A DNA stretch of 64,000 nt from Leucobacter coleopterorum (GCF_011382985.1 NZ_CP049933.1:372001-436000); one strand, 5' to 3'; shown: positions 17,911 through 27,469, numbered from the stretch's first letter. Translations and numbers: made by a program. The notes: generated by a model not told the origin, from the letters alone.

Positions 17911-19266
17911 CCCCGCTGTCTCAGACGCCGCATCGTTTACCGACTTCGGACTGCTCTCACCCGTATCGATTGGGCACGACTCCGAAGTCGGTGACGATGA
18001 GGTGCTGGGAGCGTTGGTCGCGGCTGAGGTGGCGCTTACTCGCGCCTGGGCGGCTGTCGGTGTTGCCCCGCAGGGCGCGGCCGATTCAGTTTCTGACGCC
18101 CTCGGATGGAAAGGTGTGGGGCGACCCTGCGTGCAGCACGGGGTGCCCCTTCAACGACTCGCGGGAGAGGCTGCGGCCGGGGGCAACCCTGTCATCCCGC
18201 TCGTGGGTGAGCTGCGTTCGCGTGTGCCCGAGGATGTTTGCGCATGGGTGCACCGCGGTGCAACAAGTCAAGACATGCTCGACTCGGCGCTCATGCTGAT
18301 CGCCCAGCGCGCGGCGACCACAACTCTCGATGATTTGCGCGCGACCCAAGCAGCCCTCGTGCAGTTCGCCGCGAATCACCGCGACGAGGTTGCCGCCGCC
18401 CGAACACTGACCCAGCATGCCGTGCCAACAACACTTGGCCTGCGCGCGGCGGGCTGGGCGCGCGGAGTGGCGCGCGCGATCCTGCGCCTGGAAACAGCAA
18501 CGAATGAGCTACCTGCGCAACTCGCGGGAGCGGGCGGCACCCTTGCTTCGTTTGTGCAGATTGCTGGGGAAGAGGCGGCTCGTCAGTTGCCCGTGGCTTT
18601 CGCAGCGGAGCTCGGCCTTGCCGCACCCGTCGCCCCTGGCACACGCAACGGTGGCCGGTTACCGAACTCGGTGACGCGCTGGCACAGGTGACCGACGCGC
18701 TTGGAGTGATCGCCGCAGACGTAGCCACCCTGAGTCGAACTGAGATTGGGGAGTTGGCTGAGGGAGAGGGCGGAGGATCCTCTGCGATGCCTCAGAAGCA
18801 GAACCCCGCTCGCTCGATCCTGATCCGCTCGGCTGCCCTGCGTGCCCCCCAGCTCGCCGCCACACTGCACACGGCCGCCGCGCTCGCCGTCGATGAACGC
18901 CCCGACGGCGCCTGGCACGCGGAGTGGCCGACGCTGCGCGAACTGCTGCGCCTTGCCCGCGGAGCGAGCACACACGCAAAGCAACTAGTCAGCGGCCTGC
19001 GCGTGAACGACGCCGCGGTGCAGCGCAACCTCGGGCTCAGCCGCGGGTTGATCGTTGCGGAGCGGTTGTCGCTGGTGCTTGGGCCAGTGCTTGGTGCGGA
19101 TCGCGTGCGCCAGATTGTGGCTGCTGCTGGCGCGGGTGCCGACCTGGGCGAACTGTTGCTGGCCGAACCGGCAATCGCGCAGGCCGGCATTGACATCGCC
19201 GAGCTGCTTGACCCGGCAAAATACACCGGCCTCGCCGGGCGTTATGTCGATGATCTCGCTCAATAA
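17900..19266 (+). CDS. pcaB: 3-carboxy-cis,cis-muconate cycloisomerase (apparent frameshift near 18633)
   Basis: About 456 residues when repaired. A fumarase/aspartase-superfamily enzyme converting 3-carboxymuconate to 4-carboxymuconolactone. The superfamily signature is GSSAMPQKQNP; CWVHRGATSQDMLDSAL-like residues (AWVHRGATSQD) mark the second conserved block. The two frames join as APWHTQRWPVTELGDAL when one C is added to 18633-18636; PWHTQR is a conserved PcaB block, which confirms the join. The TTG at 17900 inside the pcaG end (MPTDPAVSD) is the best start; no clear alternative with homology lies downstream. Confidence 0.88.
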
Positions 19267-19308
19267 CACTTTTAGAATCCCGTTTACCTCTGATCCTGGA
19301 GACCCTGA

Positions 19309-20087
19309 ATGACCGTTCCTGAAGTAACCTTCACCGTGCCAGTTGGCCCCGAGGGGCGACCACTCGTAGTGCTCGGTCACTCGCTCGGCACGGGCCCGCT
19401 CATCTGGGAGCGCGTTGTTCCCGTTCTGGCGGAGCATTACCGAGTGACTCTGCTGGCGCTGCCCGGCCACGACGCGGCCCCCGTGCCCAGCGAACCGTTC
19501 AGCATGGAGGAACTCGCGGCTGCGGTGGCGCGCGGGACACGCGACCTGGCAGACGGACCCGCACTGTATGCGGGTGTGTCGATCGGTGGGGCGCTCGGCC
19601 TGACGCTCGCACTGCACCACCCCGATGTGTTCGCCGGTGCGGCGATCATTGCCTCTGCCGCCTCACTCGGCAGTGCGGAACACTGGGAGGCACGTGCCGC
19701 GAAGGTGCGTGAGCAGTCGACATCTTCACTTGTGATTTCGTCGGCGCAGGCGTGGTTCGCCCCCGACTCGATCGCCAACGAGCCGGAGATGACCGGTCGC
19801 ATCTTGCGGGTGCTGCAGGGTGTCTCCGACGAGGGGTACGCGCGCTGCGCCGAGGCGCTTGGAGGGTACGATCTGCGCAGCCGGCTGAGCGAGATCCGCG
19901 TCCCGATTCTTGCAATGGGGGCGAGTTCGACGGGGTTGCCCCTGAGGGTCGTCAGGACGAGATCGTTGCGGGTGTGCCGAATGCTCGCAAGGTGATCATT
20001 GAGGGTGCAGCGCACCAGCCGCCCGCTGAGCAGGCCGACGCTGTGAGCGCGGCACTGCTCGAGTTTTTTGGCGAGGTGGCAGCGTGA
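19309..20087 (+). CDS. pcaD: 3-oxoadipate enol-lactonase (alpha/beta hydrolase; apparent frameshift near 19917)
   Basis: About 259 residues when repaired. It hydrolyses 3-oxoadipate enol-lactone to 3-oxoadipate. Alpha/beta hydrolase features: LGHSLGTGPLIWERV (oxyanion region), nucleophile Ser in GVSIGGALG, Asp in the restored GGEFDGVAP and His in EGAAHQPPAEQ. The catalytic Asp and His are recovered in frame only if one G is added to 19917-19921. The stop overlaps the pcaC start (GTGA). In many actinobacteria these two functions are fused as PcaL; here they are separate. Confidence 0.87.
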
Positions 20088-20488
20088 GCGGCGGTGTGGG
20101 TCTCAGCGATGCGGAACGCTACGAACGCGGCATGGTCGTGCGGCGCGAAGTGCTGTCTGACGCCCACGTGGATCGGGCAAACGAGTCGATCACAGAGTTC
20201 ACTAGTGACTTTCAAGGCTTCATCACGCGCACGGCCTGGGGTGACATTTGGTCGCGACCGGGGTTGGATCGCCGCTCGCGCTCGGTTGCTGTGCTGACGG
20301 CCATGATTGCACTTGGCCACCACGACGAGTTTGAGATGCACGTGCGTGCCGCGAGGAGTAACGGACTGACGGTCGCTGAGATTAAGGAGGTGATTCTGCA
20401 AGCGGGTCTCTACTGCGGTGTTCCTGCGGCGAACACGGCCTTTAAGCTCGCGGAGCGAGTGCTGCGTGAACTTGGGGATGTGCGGTGA
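20084..20488 (+). CDS. pcaC: 4-carboxymuconolactone decarboxylase
   Basis: 134-residue AhpD-like protein that decarboxylates 4-carboxymuconolactone to 3-oxoadipate enol-lactone. Segments typical of PcaC: GMVVRREVLSDAHVDRA, DIWSRPGLDRRSRSVAVLTA, LGHHDEFEMHVRAARSNGLT and LQAGLYCGVPAANTAF. Full length for a stand-alone PcaC. The GTG start overlaps the pcaD stop. It is the last gene of the operon; the next genes have their own promoter region with paired palindromes. Confidence 0.95.
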   Translation: MSGGVGLSDAERYERGMVVRREVLSDAHVDRANESITEFTSDFQGFITRTAWGDIWSRPGLDRRSRSVAVLTAMIALGHHDEFEMHVRAARSNGLTVAEIKEVILQAGLYCGVPAANTAFKLAERVLRELGDVR

Positions 20489-20504
20489 GGGTGTAGACTG
20501 CTTT

Positions 20505-20536
20505 CGTGTAGCGAAGAGTAGTTCGCTAAGCGAAAA
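20505..20536. promoter_or_regulatory. Paired 13-bp palindromes upstream of pcaIJF
   Basis: Two copies of TTCGC-N3-GCGAA: TTCGTGTAGCGAA (20505-20517, one mismatch) and TTCGCTAAGCGAA (20524-20536, perfect), 19 bp centre to centre. The same arrangement with the same spacing precedes the pcaK-like gene at 24026, so one regulator probably binds both; the IclR/PcaR gene between them is the best candidate. Confidence 0.65.
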
Positions 20537-20583
20537 CTTGATCTCGTGATCGGAACCAACTCACGTACCAAAGGAGGCCACTC

Positions 20584-21333
20584 GTGATCGATAAGTCTGT
20601 GTCGTCCGCCGAAGCTGCGGTAGCAAGGATTCCTGACGGGGCAACGGTGATGATCGGGGGCTTCGGTCGTGCCGGCCAACCGATTGAGCTCATTGACGCG
20701 CTCATTGCTCAGGGTGCCGGTGATCTCACCATCGTGAACAACAACGCAGGCAACGGCGACACAGGTCTCGCCGCCCTGCTCGCGAAGCGGCGGGTCAAAA
20801 AGATCATCTGCTCGTTCCCGCGCCAGGCCGACTCATGGGTCTTCGACGGCCTTTACCGCGAGGGCGTGATCGAGCTCGAGCTTGTGCCGCAGGGCAACCT
20901 GGCCGAGCGCATCCGCGCTGCGGGCGCCGGTATCGGCGGGTTTTTCACGCCGACCGGTGTTGGCACACGGCTCGCTGAGGGGAAGGAGACCCGCGAAATC
21001 GACGGGCGCCAGTATGTGCTCGAGTACCCAATCAAGGCCGACTTCGCGCTGATTAGCGCGCGGGTCGCAGACCGCTGGGGCAACCTCGTGTACCGCGAAA
21101 CGGCCCGCAACTTTGGTCCGATCATGGCCGCGGCCGCCACAACGACGATCGCTCAGGTCGACCACATTGTCGAACTGGGCGCGCTCGATCCCGAATCCGT
21201 AGTGACTCCTGGCATCTTCGTCGATCGCGTGGTCGCGGTTGGTGACCGCCGCTGGTTGAGCGGTGACGAGTTTGTTGGAGGGGTAGACATTGAAGGACAG
21301 CCCCTGACCGGAGAGGCGGAGGCGACACGATGA
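20584..21333 (+). CDS. pcaI: 3-oxoadipate CoA-transferase subunit A
   Basis: 249 residues, class I CoA-transferase alpha subunit. With PcaJ it moves CoA from succinyl-CoA to 3-oxoadipate. Family blocks: IPDGATVMIGGFGRAGQPIE, NNAGNGDTGLAALL, GIGGFFTPTGVGT and RVADRWGNLVYRETARNF. GTG start behind a strong AAAGGAGG. The 3' end overlaps pcaJ in ATGA. The N-terminus is standard. The gene begins the pcaIJF operon controlled by the paired palindromes just upstream. Confidence 0.93.
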   Translation: MIDKSVSSAEAAVARIPDGATVMIGGFGRAGQPIELIDALIAQGAGDLTIVNNNAGNGDTGLAALLAKRRVKKIICSFPRQADSWVFDGLYREGVIELELVPQGNLAERIRAAGAGIGGFFTPTGVGTRLAEGKETREIDGRQYVLEYPIKADFALISARVADRWGNLVYRETARNFGPIMAAAATTTIAQVDHIVELGALDPESVVTPGIFVDRVVAVGDRRWLSGDEFVGGVDIEGQPLTGEAEATR

Positions 21334-21985
21334 CCACCAAAATTAGCAGGCAAGAACTCGCGGCTCGCATCGCCGCCGATATTCCCGAGGGTTCGATTGT
21401 GAACCTCGGGATCGGTGCGCCCACACTCGTGGCCGACGCGCTTCCGCGCGAGCGCGAGATTATTCTGCACACCGAAAACGGCATGCTCGGCATGGGCCCC
21501 GCCCCGAGCCGGGCCGTGTTGATCCCGATCTGATCAACGCGGGCAAACAGGCGGTCACCGCTTTGCCCGGTGCCGCTTACTTCCATCACGCTGACTCGTT
21601 TGGCATGATGCGCGGTGGTCACCTCGACGTGTGTGTGCTCGGGGCTTTTCAGGTCGCGGAGAACGGTGATCTCGCAAACTGGTCAACGGGTGCCGAGGGT
21701 GCGATTCCCGCGGTTGGCGGCGCAATGGATCTCGCGATCGGGGCCAAAAAGGTTTACGTGATGACCGACCTGCTCACAAAGCAGGGCGCGTCGAAACTCG
21801 TGACCGAGTGTAGCTATCCGCTCACGGGTGTCGGTTGCGTGTCGCGGGTCTACACTGATCACGCCGTCTTCGACGTCACCCCCGACGGGTTTGCGGTGCG
21901 CGAGCTGTTTGGCGACAACACCCTTGAAGAACTGCGAGAGCTCACCGGCTTGGCTCTGCTCGACGCGACGGCGATGGCACGATGA
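21330..21985 (+). CDS. pcaJ: 3-oxoadipate CoA-transferase subunit B (apparent frameshift near 21502)
   Basis: About 219 residues when repaired. The active-site Glu that forms the CoA thioester is in the HTENGMLGMGP segment. The N-terminal frame ends early at 21533; adding one C to 21502-21505 gives PAPEPGRVDPDLINAGKQAV, leading into the conserved SFGMMRGGHLDVCVLGAFQV segment. Overlaps pcaI and pcaF in ATGA at both ends, consistent with coupled 1:1 expression of the subunits. Confidence 0.88.
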
Positions 21986-23148
21986 GCGGCACCTATATCT
22001 ACGACGCTGTGCGCACCCCCTTCGGTCGTGCGGGCGGTGCCCTCTCCGGCGTGCGACCCGACGACCTCGCCGCGACGGTGATGCGGGCGACGGTTGAACG
22101 AGCCGGGGTAGACCCCGAGAGGATCGCGGACGTCATCTTTGGTGACGCAAACCAGGCCGGAGAAGACAACCGCAACGTGGCCCGCTTTGGTGCGCTACTC
22201 GCGGGCTTCCCCACGACCGTCACCGGTGTGACGGTCAATCGCCTGTGCGCCTCTTCTCTTGAGGCGGTGATCCAAGGGTCGCGCGCAATCGAAACGGGTG
22301 ACGCCGAGGTGGTGTTGGCTGGCGGCGTTGAGTCCATGAGCCGCGCCCCCTTTGTTGTCGAGAAATCCGCCAAACCCTGGCCTGCGGTCGGCAATCAGAC
22401 GATGTGGAACACCGCTATCGGGTGGCGCATGACGAACCGAGCACTGCCCGTACACTGGACCATCTCGAACGGAGAAGCGGCCGAAAAGACCGCACGAGAG
22501 TGGGGCATCTCGCGCGAGGCGCAGGATCAGTTTGCGGTGCGCTCGCACCGCCTCGCCGCAGAGGCGTGGGCGGCCGGGGTCTACGACTCCGAGATCGTGC
22601 AGGTTGCGGGTGCCGAGCTCGGGCGCGACGAGGGCATTCGCGAGAGCACAGTTGAAAAGCTTGCGGGCCTGAAGCCCCTCTTCGCCGCGGACGGCACCGT
22701 GACGGCGGGCAACGCCTCGTCGATTAACGATGGTGCCTCGGCGGTGTTGCTCGGTGCCGAGGGTGCGCTTCCGGGTGAACCCCTCGCGCGAATCGTAGGG
22801 CGGGCCGCGCACGGCGTCGATCCTGACTTCTTTCCCATCGCTCCCATCGAGGCCGCAAACAAGGCACTGGCGAAGGCGGGCAAAACCTGGGCCGATGTTG
22901 ATCTGGTCGAGCTCAACGAAGCCTTTGCCTCACAGTCGCTTGCTTGCCTCGCGGGCTGGCCCGAACTCGACCCTGCAAAACTCAACATTCACGGCGGTGC
23001 CCTCGCGATGGGGCACCCGCTGGGGGCGTCTGGTGGGCGGATTATCGGCCACGCGGCGCACGAGCTCGCGCGGCGAGGTTCAGGGGTTGCGGTTGTTGCG
23101 ATCTGCATCGGCGTCGGCCAGGGCCTCGCGGTGGTGCTCGAACGATAG
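21982..23148 (+). CDS. pcaF: 3-oxoadipyl-CoA thiolase
   Basis: 388 residues. It cleaves 3-oxoadipyl-CoA to succinyl-CoA and acetyl-CoA, the final step of the pathway. Active-site Cys in VNRLCASSLEAV, His in HGGALAMGHPLGASGGR, second Cys in AICIGVGQGLA. Overlaps pcaJ by four bases. The pathway context separates it from the general thiolase at 13.6 kb. The next gene, the IclR regulator, starts nine bases later, so it may be co-transcribed. Confidence 0.94.
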   Translation: MSGTYIYDAVRTPFGRAGGALSGVRPDDLAATVMRATVERAGVDPERIADVIFGDANQAGEDNRNVARFGALLAGFPTTVTGVTVNRLCASSLEAVIQGSRAIETGDAEVVLAGGVESMSRAPFVVEKSAKPWPAVGNQTMWNTAIGWRMTNRALPVHWTISNGEAAEKTAREWGISREAQDQFAVRSHRLAAEAWAAGVYDSEIVQVAGAELGRDEGIRESTVEKLAGLKPLFAADGTVTAGNASSINDGASAVLLGAEGALPGEPLARIVGRAAHGVDPDFFPIAPIEAANKALAKAGKTWADVDLVELNEAFASQSLACLAGWPELDPAKLNIHGGALAMGHPLGASGGRIIGHAAHELARRGSGVAVVAICIGVGQGLAVVLER

Positions 23149-23157
23149 AGTAAACCC

Positions 23158-23940
23158 ATGGCTGAAGCAGTGGGTGAAGAGAGTGCTGGAGTCTTTGTGC
23201 AGTCGCTCGCCCGCGGTCTCACAGTCATTCGCTCGTTCGACGCTGAGAACCCCGAGTTGAGCCTCAGCGAGGTGGCGAGGCGTGCAGAGATCTCGCCCGC
23301 CGCTGCTCGCCGCTTTTTGCGAACCCTTGAGGCGCTCGGGTATGTGCGCAGTGACGGCAAGCGCTTTGCGCTCACACCGCGGGTACTTGAACTGGGCTTC
23401 AGTTACCTGTCCGCGCTGTCGCTACCCGAGATCATGCAGCCGCACCTCGAAAAGCTGTCTCGCGCTGTTGACGAGTCCGTTTCGGCCGCGGTGCTTGCCG
23501 GGAGTGAGATCGTCTATGTCGCGCGTGTTCCCACACGACGCATCATGTCGGTCGGCATCACGATCGGTACCCGGTTTCCGGCATATGCCACGAGCATGGG
23601 GCGTGTGCTGCTCGCGGAGCTGCCGGCCGCTGAGCTTGAGGTGATCCTCAAGGCCCGTGATTTGGACCCGCTTACCGAGCGCACTGTGGTCGACGCGGTG
23701 GTGCTCGCCGAAGAGTTGGCGCGCGTGCGCGTTCAGGGCTGGGCAATCGTTGACGGTGAACTTGAGGTCGGTTTACGCTCGGTGGCTGTGCCCGTGCGTG
23801 GGCGCGATGGTCGGGTTGCTGCCGCCGTCAATATTTCGATGAGCGTGAGTCGCGATTCGGTTGAGCGCCTGCGCGAGCACCACCTTCCGCTGCTGCGCGA
23901 GACGGCTGTGGCCATTGAGGCTGACCTGCGCCTGATCTAA
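23158..23940 (+). CDS. pcaR: IclR-family regulator, PcaR/PcaU-like
   Basis: 260 residues. Winged-helix N-terminus FVQSLARGLTVIRSFDAENP with recognition helix around AEISPAAARRFLRTLEALGYV; effector domain with PTRRIMSVGITIGTRFPAYATSMGRVLLA. This N-terminal pattern (SLARGL..IRSF, SPAAARRFL) is that of the PcaR/PobR/CatR branch of IclR proteins. It sits between pcaIJF and the transporter, each preceded by identical paired palindromes, so it most likely regulates both, with 3-oxoadipate-type effectors known for the branch. Confidence 0.85.
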   Translation: MAEAVGEESAGVFVQSLARGLTVIRSFDAENPELSLSEVARRAEISPAAARRFLRTLEALGYVRSDGKRFALTPRVLELGFSYLSALSLPEIMQPHLEKLSRAVDESVSAAVLAGSEIVYVARVPTRRIMSVGITIGTRFPAYATSMGRVLLAELPAAELEVILKARDLDPLTERTVVDAVVLAEELARVRVQGWAIVDGELEVGLRSVAVPVRGRDGRVAAAVNISMSVSRDSVERLREHHLPLLRETAVAIEADLRLI

Positions 23941-24025
23941 CGCCTCGTGCGTGCTGGACTGCCCGAGAGGTGGTCCGGTCGAGAGCGCCAAAAAGCGAAG
24001 CTGTGATATAACTATTAGACCAGTG

Positions 24026-24057
24026 TTCGCATTGCGAAAGTTATTCCGCTCAGCGAA
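24026..24057. promoter_or_regulatory. Paired 13-bp palindromes upstream of the pcaK-like transporter
   Basis: TTCGCATTGCGAA (24026-24038, perfect) and TCCGCTCAGCGAA (24045-24057, one mismatch), again 19 bp centre to centre, as in front of pcaI. A TATAAC at 24007-24012 may be the -10 box just upstream, which would place the operator over the transcription start. Confidence 0.65.
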
Positions 24058-24118
24058 GTATTGAGTTGCGGTGACAGCGCGACATTCCCCACCAGGTCAC
24101 TCAAGCAAAGAGGCTTAC

Positions 24119-25411
24119 ATGAATCAGAGTACAAAGACGGCGCGTGGACTCAGCTGGCCGGTGGTGCTGTGCTGGATCACGATCATGCTGGATGGCTTCG
24201 ACCTTGTCGTTCTCGGAACAGTCATTCCGACGCTGAATGGCACAGGAGAACTCGGTTTCAACCCGGCAGCCTCCACATTCGTTGCAACTATCGGACTCGT
24301 GGGAGTTGGGCTTGGCGCGATCCTCATTGGGCCCATCGCCGACAGCAGGGGCCGTCGCATGCCACTGCTCGTGTGTGTGGCGCTCTTTTCGGTCGCGACG
24401 CTGGCGATTGCGTGGTCGCCCAATGTTGCGATGTTCGGAACATTCCGCTTTATCGCGGGGCTAGGGCTCGGCGCGTGTTTGCCGACAGTGCTCGCATACA
24501 TGAGCGAGTTCACTCCCGCCGAACGCAGCGGCAGGGGCACCACCCTGACCATGACCGGCTATCACGTCGGGGCAGTGCTCACGGCGCTGCTTGCGCTCGT
24601 GGTTATTCCTGACTGGCGCATGATGTTTGTGATCGGTGGGGTTGCTGGGCTCATCGTGCTCCCCATCATCGCGCTCAAGCTGCCCGAGTCGGAGTCGTTT
24701 TTGCTCGCTCGTGAGCGCGCTGCCGCCGGACACGAGGATCCGCCAGCCGCATCTACCGCAACGAAGACCCTGCTGCGCGGTCCCTACGCGCTCATTAGCA
24801 TTGGTATCTGCGTCGCCTCGTTTATGGGCCTGCTGCTGGTGTACGGGCTCAATACCTGGTTGCCCGAGATTATGCGTAAGGCCGGCTACGACCTTGGCCA
24901 GGGACTCACGCTCTTGCTGCTACTGAATGTTGGCGCCGTCGTTGGTCTTATCCTTGCGGGCAGTCTTGCCGATCGCAACGGCACTAAAAAAATCACTCTG
25001 GTCTGGTTTGGTCTCGCCGCCGTGTTTCTTGCGGCGCTCAGTATCCGGCTCGACGGCATGCTGCTTGTCTACATTGCTGTCTTTATTGCCGGCGTCTTTG
25101 TCTTCTCGGCACAGGTGCTTGTGTACGCGTACGTGAGCCAGCTGTATCCGGTGCAGGCGAAGGGTACGGCCCTCGGCATGGCCGCCGGTGTTGGGCGAGC
25201 GGGTGCGATCAGCGGGCCGTTCATTCTTGGCACTCTGGTCACGGCCGGGATCGCTTACCCGTGGGGGTTCTACGCCTTTTCGGCTGACGCGGTGATTGCG
25301 GTGATCGCGATTGCGTTCCTACCGAAAAACTCTCTGGCTATCGAAGCGAAGTCGGAGGCGCCCGCGAAGGTGCGGCCAGAAACGCAAGAACCGGCGGAGT
25401 CCACGGTCTAG
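24119..25411 (+). CDS. pcaK: Aromatic acid:H+ symporter (AAHS family, PcaK-like)
   Basis: About 430 residues, 12 predicted membrane helices. TM1 carries the AAHS motif LDGFDLVVLGTVIP, with GPIADSRGRRMPLL after TM2. These symporters import 4-hydroxybenzoate, protocatechuate or related acids. ATG at 24119 begins MNQSTKTARG; the longer frame from 24071 adds non-conserved residues. The paired palindromes upstream link it to the pca regulator. The gene ends inside a terminator hairpin shared with the convergent pobA. Confidence 0.87.
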   Translation: MNQSTKTARGLSWPVVLCWITIMLDGFDLVVLGTVIPTLNGTGELGFNPAASTFVATIGLVGVGLGAILIGPIADSRGRRMPLLVCVALFSVATLAIAWSPNVAMFGTFRFIAGLGLGACLPTVLAYMSEFTPAERSGRGTTLTMTGYHVGAVLTALLALVVIPDWRMMFVIGGVAGLIVLPIIALKLPESESFLLARERAAAGHEDPPAASTATKTLLRGPYALISIGICVASFMGLLLVYGLNTWLPEIMRKAGYDLGQGLTLLLLLNVGAVVGLILAGSLADRNGTKKITLVWFGLAAVFLAALSIRLDGMLLVYIAVFIAGVFVFSAQVLVYAYVSQLYPVQAKGTALGMAAGVGRAGAISGPFILGTLVTAGIAYPWGFYAFSADAVIAVIAIAFLPKNSLAIEAKSEAPAKVRPETQEPAESTV

Positions 25412-25427
25412 CGGACGCCGCCGGTTC
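25388..25427. terminator. Bidirectional terminator hairpin overlapping the transporter stop codon
   Basis: GAACCGGCGG at 25388 pairs with CCGCCGGTTC ending at 25427, with an inner GTCC/GGAC extension around a loop that contains the TAG stop. It lies between convergent pcaK-like and pobA genes. Confidence 0.65.
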
Positions 25428-25436
25428 GGCCCCTTG

Positions 25437-26618
25437 CTATAGAGATGTGGCGAGGGGCCAACCTGTGTAGGCCTCAGCGAGGTAGCGCTGACCGGCCTCG
25501 GAATCCACGATGGAGCGTAGCTCGCCGAGCTGTCGCAGCTGATCGAATTTGTTCGCCTCAGGTGAGAGGTGCAGCATGTTGGTCATCCACCACGAAAAGT
25601 GTTGCGCCTTCCAGATGCGCTTGAGGGCAGTCTCTGCGTAGGCGTCGAGTGGGCGCTCATCCCCGCGCAGCAAAAGCGCCTGCAGTGCCTGGTTGAGTAG
25701 CAGAACGTCGGCGACAGCGAGGTTCATGCCCTTTGCCCCGGTCGGGGGAACCGTGTGCGCCGCGTCACCCACGAGTGCGGTGCGGCCGCGGCGTAGCTCA
25801 TGCGCCACGAAGCTGCGGAACCGGAGAACGTCACGTTGAAAGATGGGTCCCTCTTTGAGTGTGGTGCCTGGCACCCGTGCCTGGAGTGTGTCCCAGAGTT
25901 CTGCCTCGCTCATCGCGTTGACGTTGGTTTGTGGATCGCACTGGAAGTACATGCGCTGCACCGTGTCGGAGCGCTGGCTAATGAGGGCGAAGCCGTTGGG
26001 AGAGTTGCTGTATATAAGTTCGTCTGAACTTGGCGGGGCTTCGCACAGGACACCGAACCATGCGAATGGGTACTCCCGAAAGTAGTTGTTGCTTGATGGG
26101 CCCGTTATTGTCGGGCGAACAACGCTGCGCGAACCGTCGGCCCCCACAATAAAGTCAGCGACGATGTTGATTGCCACACCCTCCGCGTCCGTACCGACCA
26201 GACGCGGCGAATTGGAATCTGTGTCTTCGACGCGGTCGATGGTGACACCGAAGCGGAGATCCTGGCCCGCACCGAGCCGCGCAGCAATGAGGTCTTTGAG
26301 AACCTCATGCTGGGGGTACAGCCAGACACTGCGGCCGAGAAGGCCTGCAAAATCGACGCGATGGCTCTCGCCCGCAAAATGAAGTTCGATTCCGTCGTGC
26401 CGTTGCCCGACAGTGCGTGCGCGGCTGCCTGGGATTGAATCGAGCACCTCGACGGTGCCCTGCTCCAGGATGCCCGCGCGAATTGTCTGCTCGATCTCGG
26501 TTCGGCTGCGACTATCGACCACGATGGATTCGATGCCCGCTGCTGCAAGCAGGTGAGAGAGGAGGAGTCCGGCTGGACCCGCTCCGACAATGGCGACCGG
26601 AGTGCGTTCGGTGGTCAT
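25437..26618 (-). CDS. pobA: 4-hydroxybenzoate 3-monooxygenase
   Basis: 393 residues, group A flavoprotein hydroxylase converting 4-hydroxybenzoate to protocatechuate with NAD(P)H and O2. FAD motif VAIVGAGPAGLLLSHLL at the N-terminus, DG motif in IVGADGSRS, and GDAAHTVPPTGAKGMNLAVAD for the FAD ribityl site. ATG at 26618 (MTTERTPV) has GAAGGA at good spacing; longer frames lack it. The full-length size matches PobA (about 390-395). An IclR gene lies immediately upstream in the same direction, as for PobR-PobA pairs. Confidence 0.94.
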   Translation of the reverse strand: MTTERTPVAIVGAGPAGLLLSHLLAAAGIESIVVDSRSRTEIEQTIRAGILEQGTVEVLDSIPGSRARTVGQRHDGIELHFAGESHRVDFAGLLGRSVWLYPQHEVLKDLIAARLGAGQDLRFGVTIDRVEDTDSNSPRLVGTDAEGVAINIVADFIVGADGSRSVVRPTITGPSSNNYFREYPFAWFGVLCEAPPSSDELIYSNSPNGFALISQRSDTVQRMYFQCDPQTNVNAMSEAELWDTLQARVPGTTLKEGPIFQRDVLRFRSFVAHELRRGRTALVGDAAHTVPPTGAKGMNLAVADVLLLNQALQALLLRGDERPLDAYAETALKRIWKAQHFSWWMTNMLHLSPEANKFDQLRQLGELRSIVDSEAGQRYLAEAYTGWPLATSL

Positions 26619-26677
26619 GTGAGATTCCTTCATCTTTGAGGGGATGGATGCTGAAATCATTGTGTCGGGAAACGCAA

Positions 26678-27469
26678 TCAGAAACGGCTCTTTTCCCGTT
26701 CAATAGGAAAGCTTGCCTGCGTTCGATACGCTTTGAGGTCTGCCTCGATCAGCCACGCGGCGGCCTTCAGCGCGGCGACAGCTGGTTCGGTCGGAGTGGC
26801 TCTCGGCAGAACTACGGAGAGCGCGGCCACGACCGATCCTGACTCGCGGATCGGCACGGCCACGCCAGTAGACACCGCTTCGATTGCGCCGGGCGAAACG
26901 GCCACGCCCGTGCGGCGAACGCCGCTCAATAGACCTCTGAGGTGTTGCGGGTCGGTGACTGTGCTCGGGCCAACAGCACGCAGCGGCGTTGCAAGAACAC
27001 GCTCGCGGAGTTCTGAATCGGCGTGCGCAAGCAGCACGATTCCCGACGAGGAGGCGTGCAGGGGGAGCCGACCGGCTACACGGGTGATGTTGGCCCCCGC
27101 GTTGGGGTGCGAGAGTCGCTCCAGAAACAGCGCTTCCTCTTGCTCGAGCACCGCAAGCTGCGTGTGCTCTCGAATTGTGGATTGCACTGTCTCCATGTGG
27201 GGCAGTGCAACTTGGCGTAGGCGCAGCGCGGTCGAGCCGCGAAGCGCAAGCTCCCAGAGCCGCATGCCGAGCCGAACCCGGTGCTCGTCGTCTCGTTCGA
27301 GCACCCCCGAGGCCACGAGATCGTCGACGAGTCGGTGCGCTGTTGACGAGGGCAACCCCGAGCGCCGACCTATCTCGCTAGCCGTTTGGGTGATGCGGTC
27401 TGCCGAGAAAGTGTCGAGTATTCGCACAACACGGTCGATGACCGAGTCTCCGCTCGCTGAGTTGGCCAT
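26678..27469 (-). CDS. IclR-family regulator, probable pobA regulator
   Basis: 263 residues. Winged helix near the N-terminus (VIDRVVRILDTFSADRIT, then SGLPSSTAHRLVDDLVASGVL) and an IclR effector domain (RLPLHASSSGIVLLAHAD). ATG at 27469 (MANSASG) has AGGAAG seven bases upstream; a longer frame from 27529 lacks support. It is encoded 59 bp upstream of pobA on the same strand, so PobR-like control of 4-hydroxybenzoate oxidation is inferred. It belongs to a different IclR branch from the regulator at 23 kb. Confidence 0.83.
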   Translation of the reverse strand: MANSASGDSVIDRVVRILDTFSADRITQTASEIGRRSGLPSSTAHRLVDDLVASGVLERDDEHRVRLGMRLWELALRGSTALRLRQVALPHMETVQSTIREHTQLAVLEQEEALFLERLSHPNAGANITRVAGRLPLHASSSGIVLLAHADSELRERVLATPLRAVGPSTVTDPQHLRGLLSGVRRTGVAVSPGAIEAVSTGVAVPIRESGSVVAALSVVLPRATPTEPAVAALKAAAWLIEADLKAYRTQASFPIEREKSRF

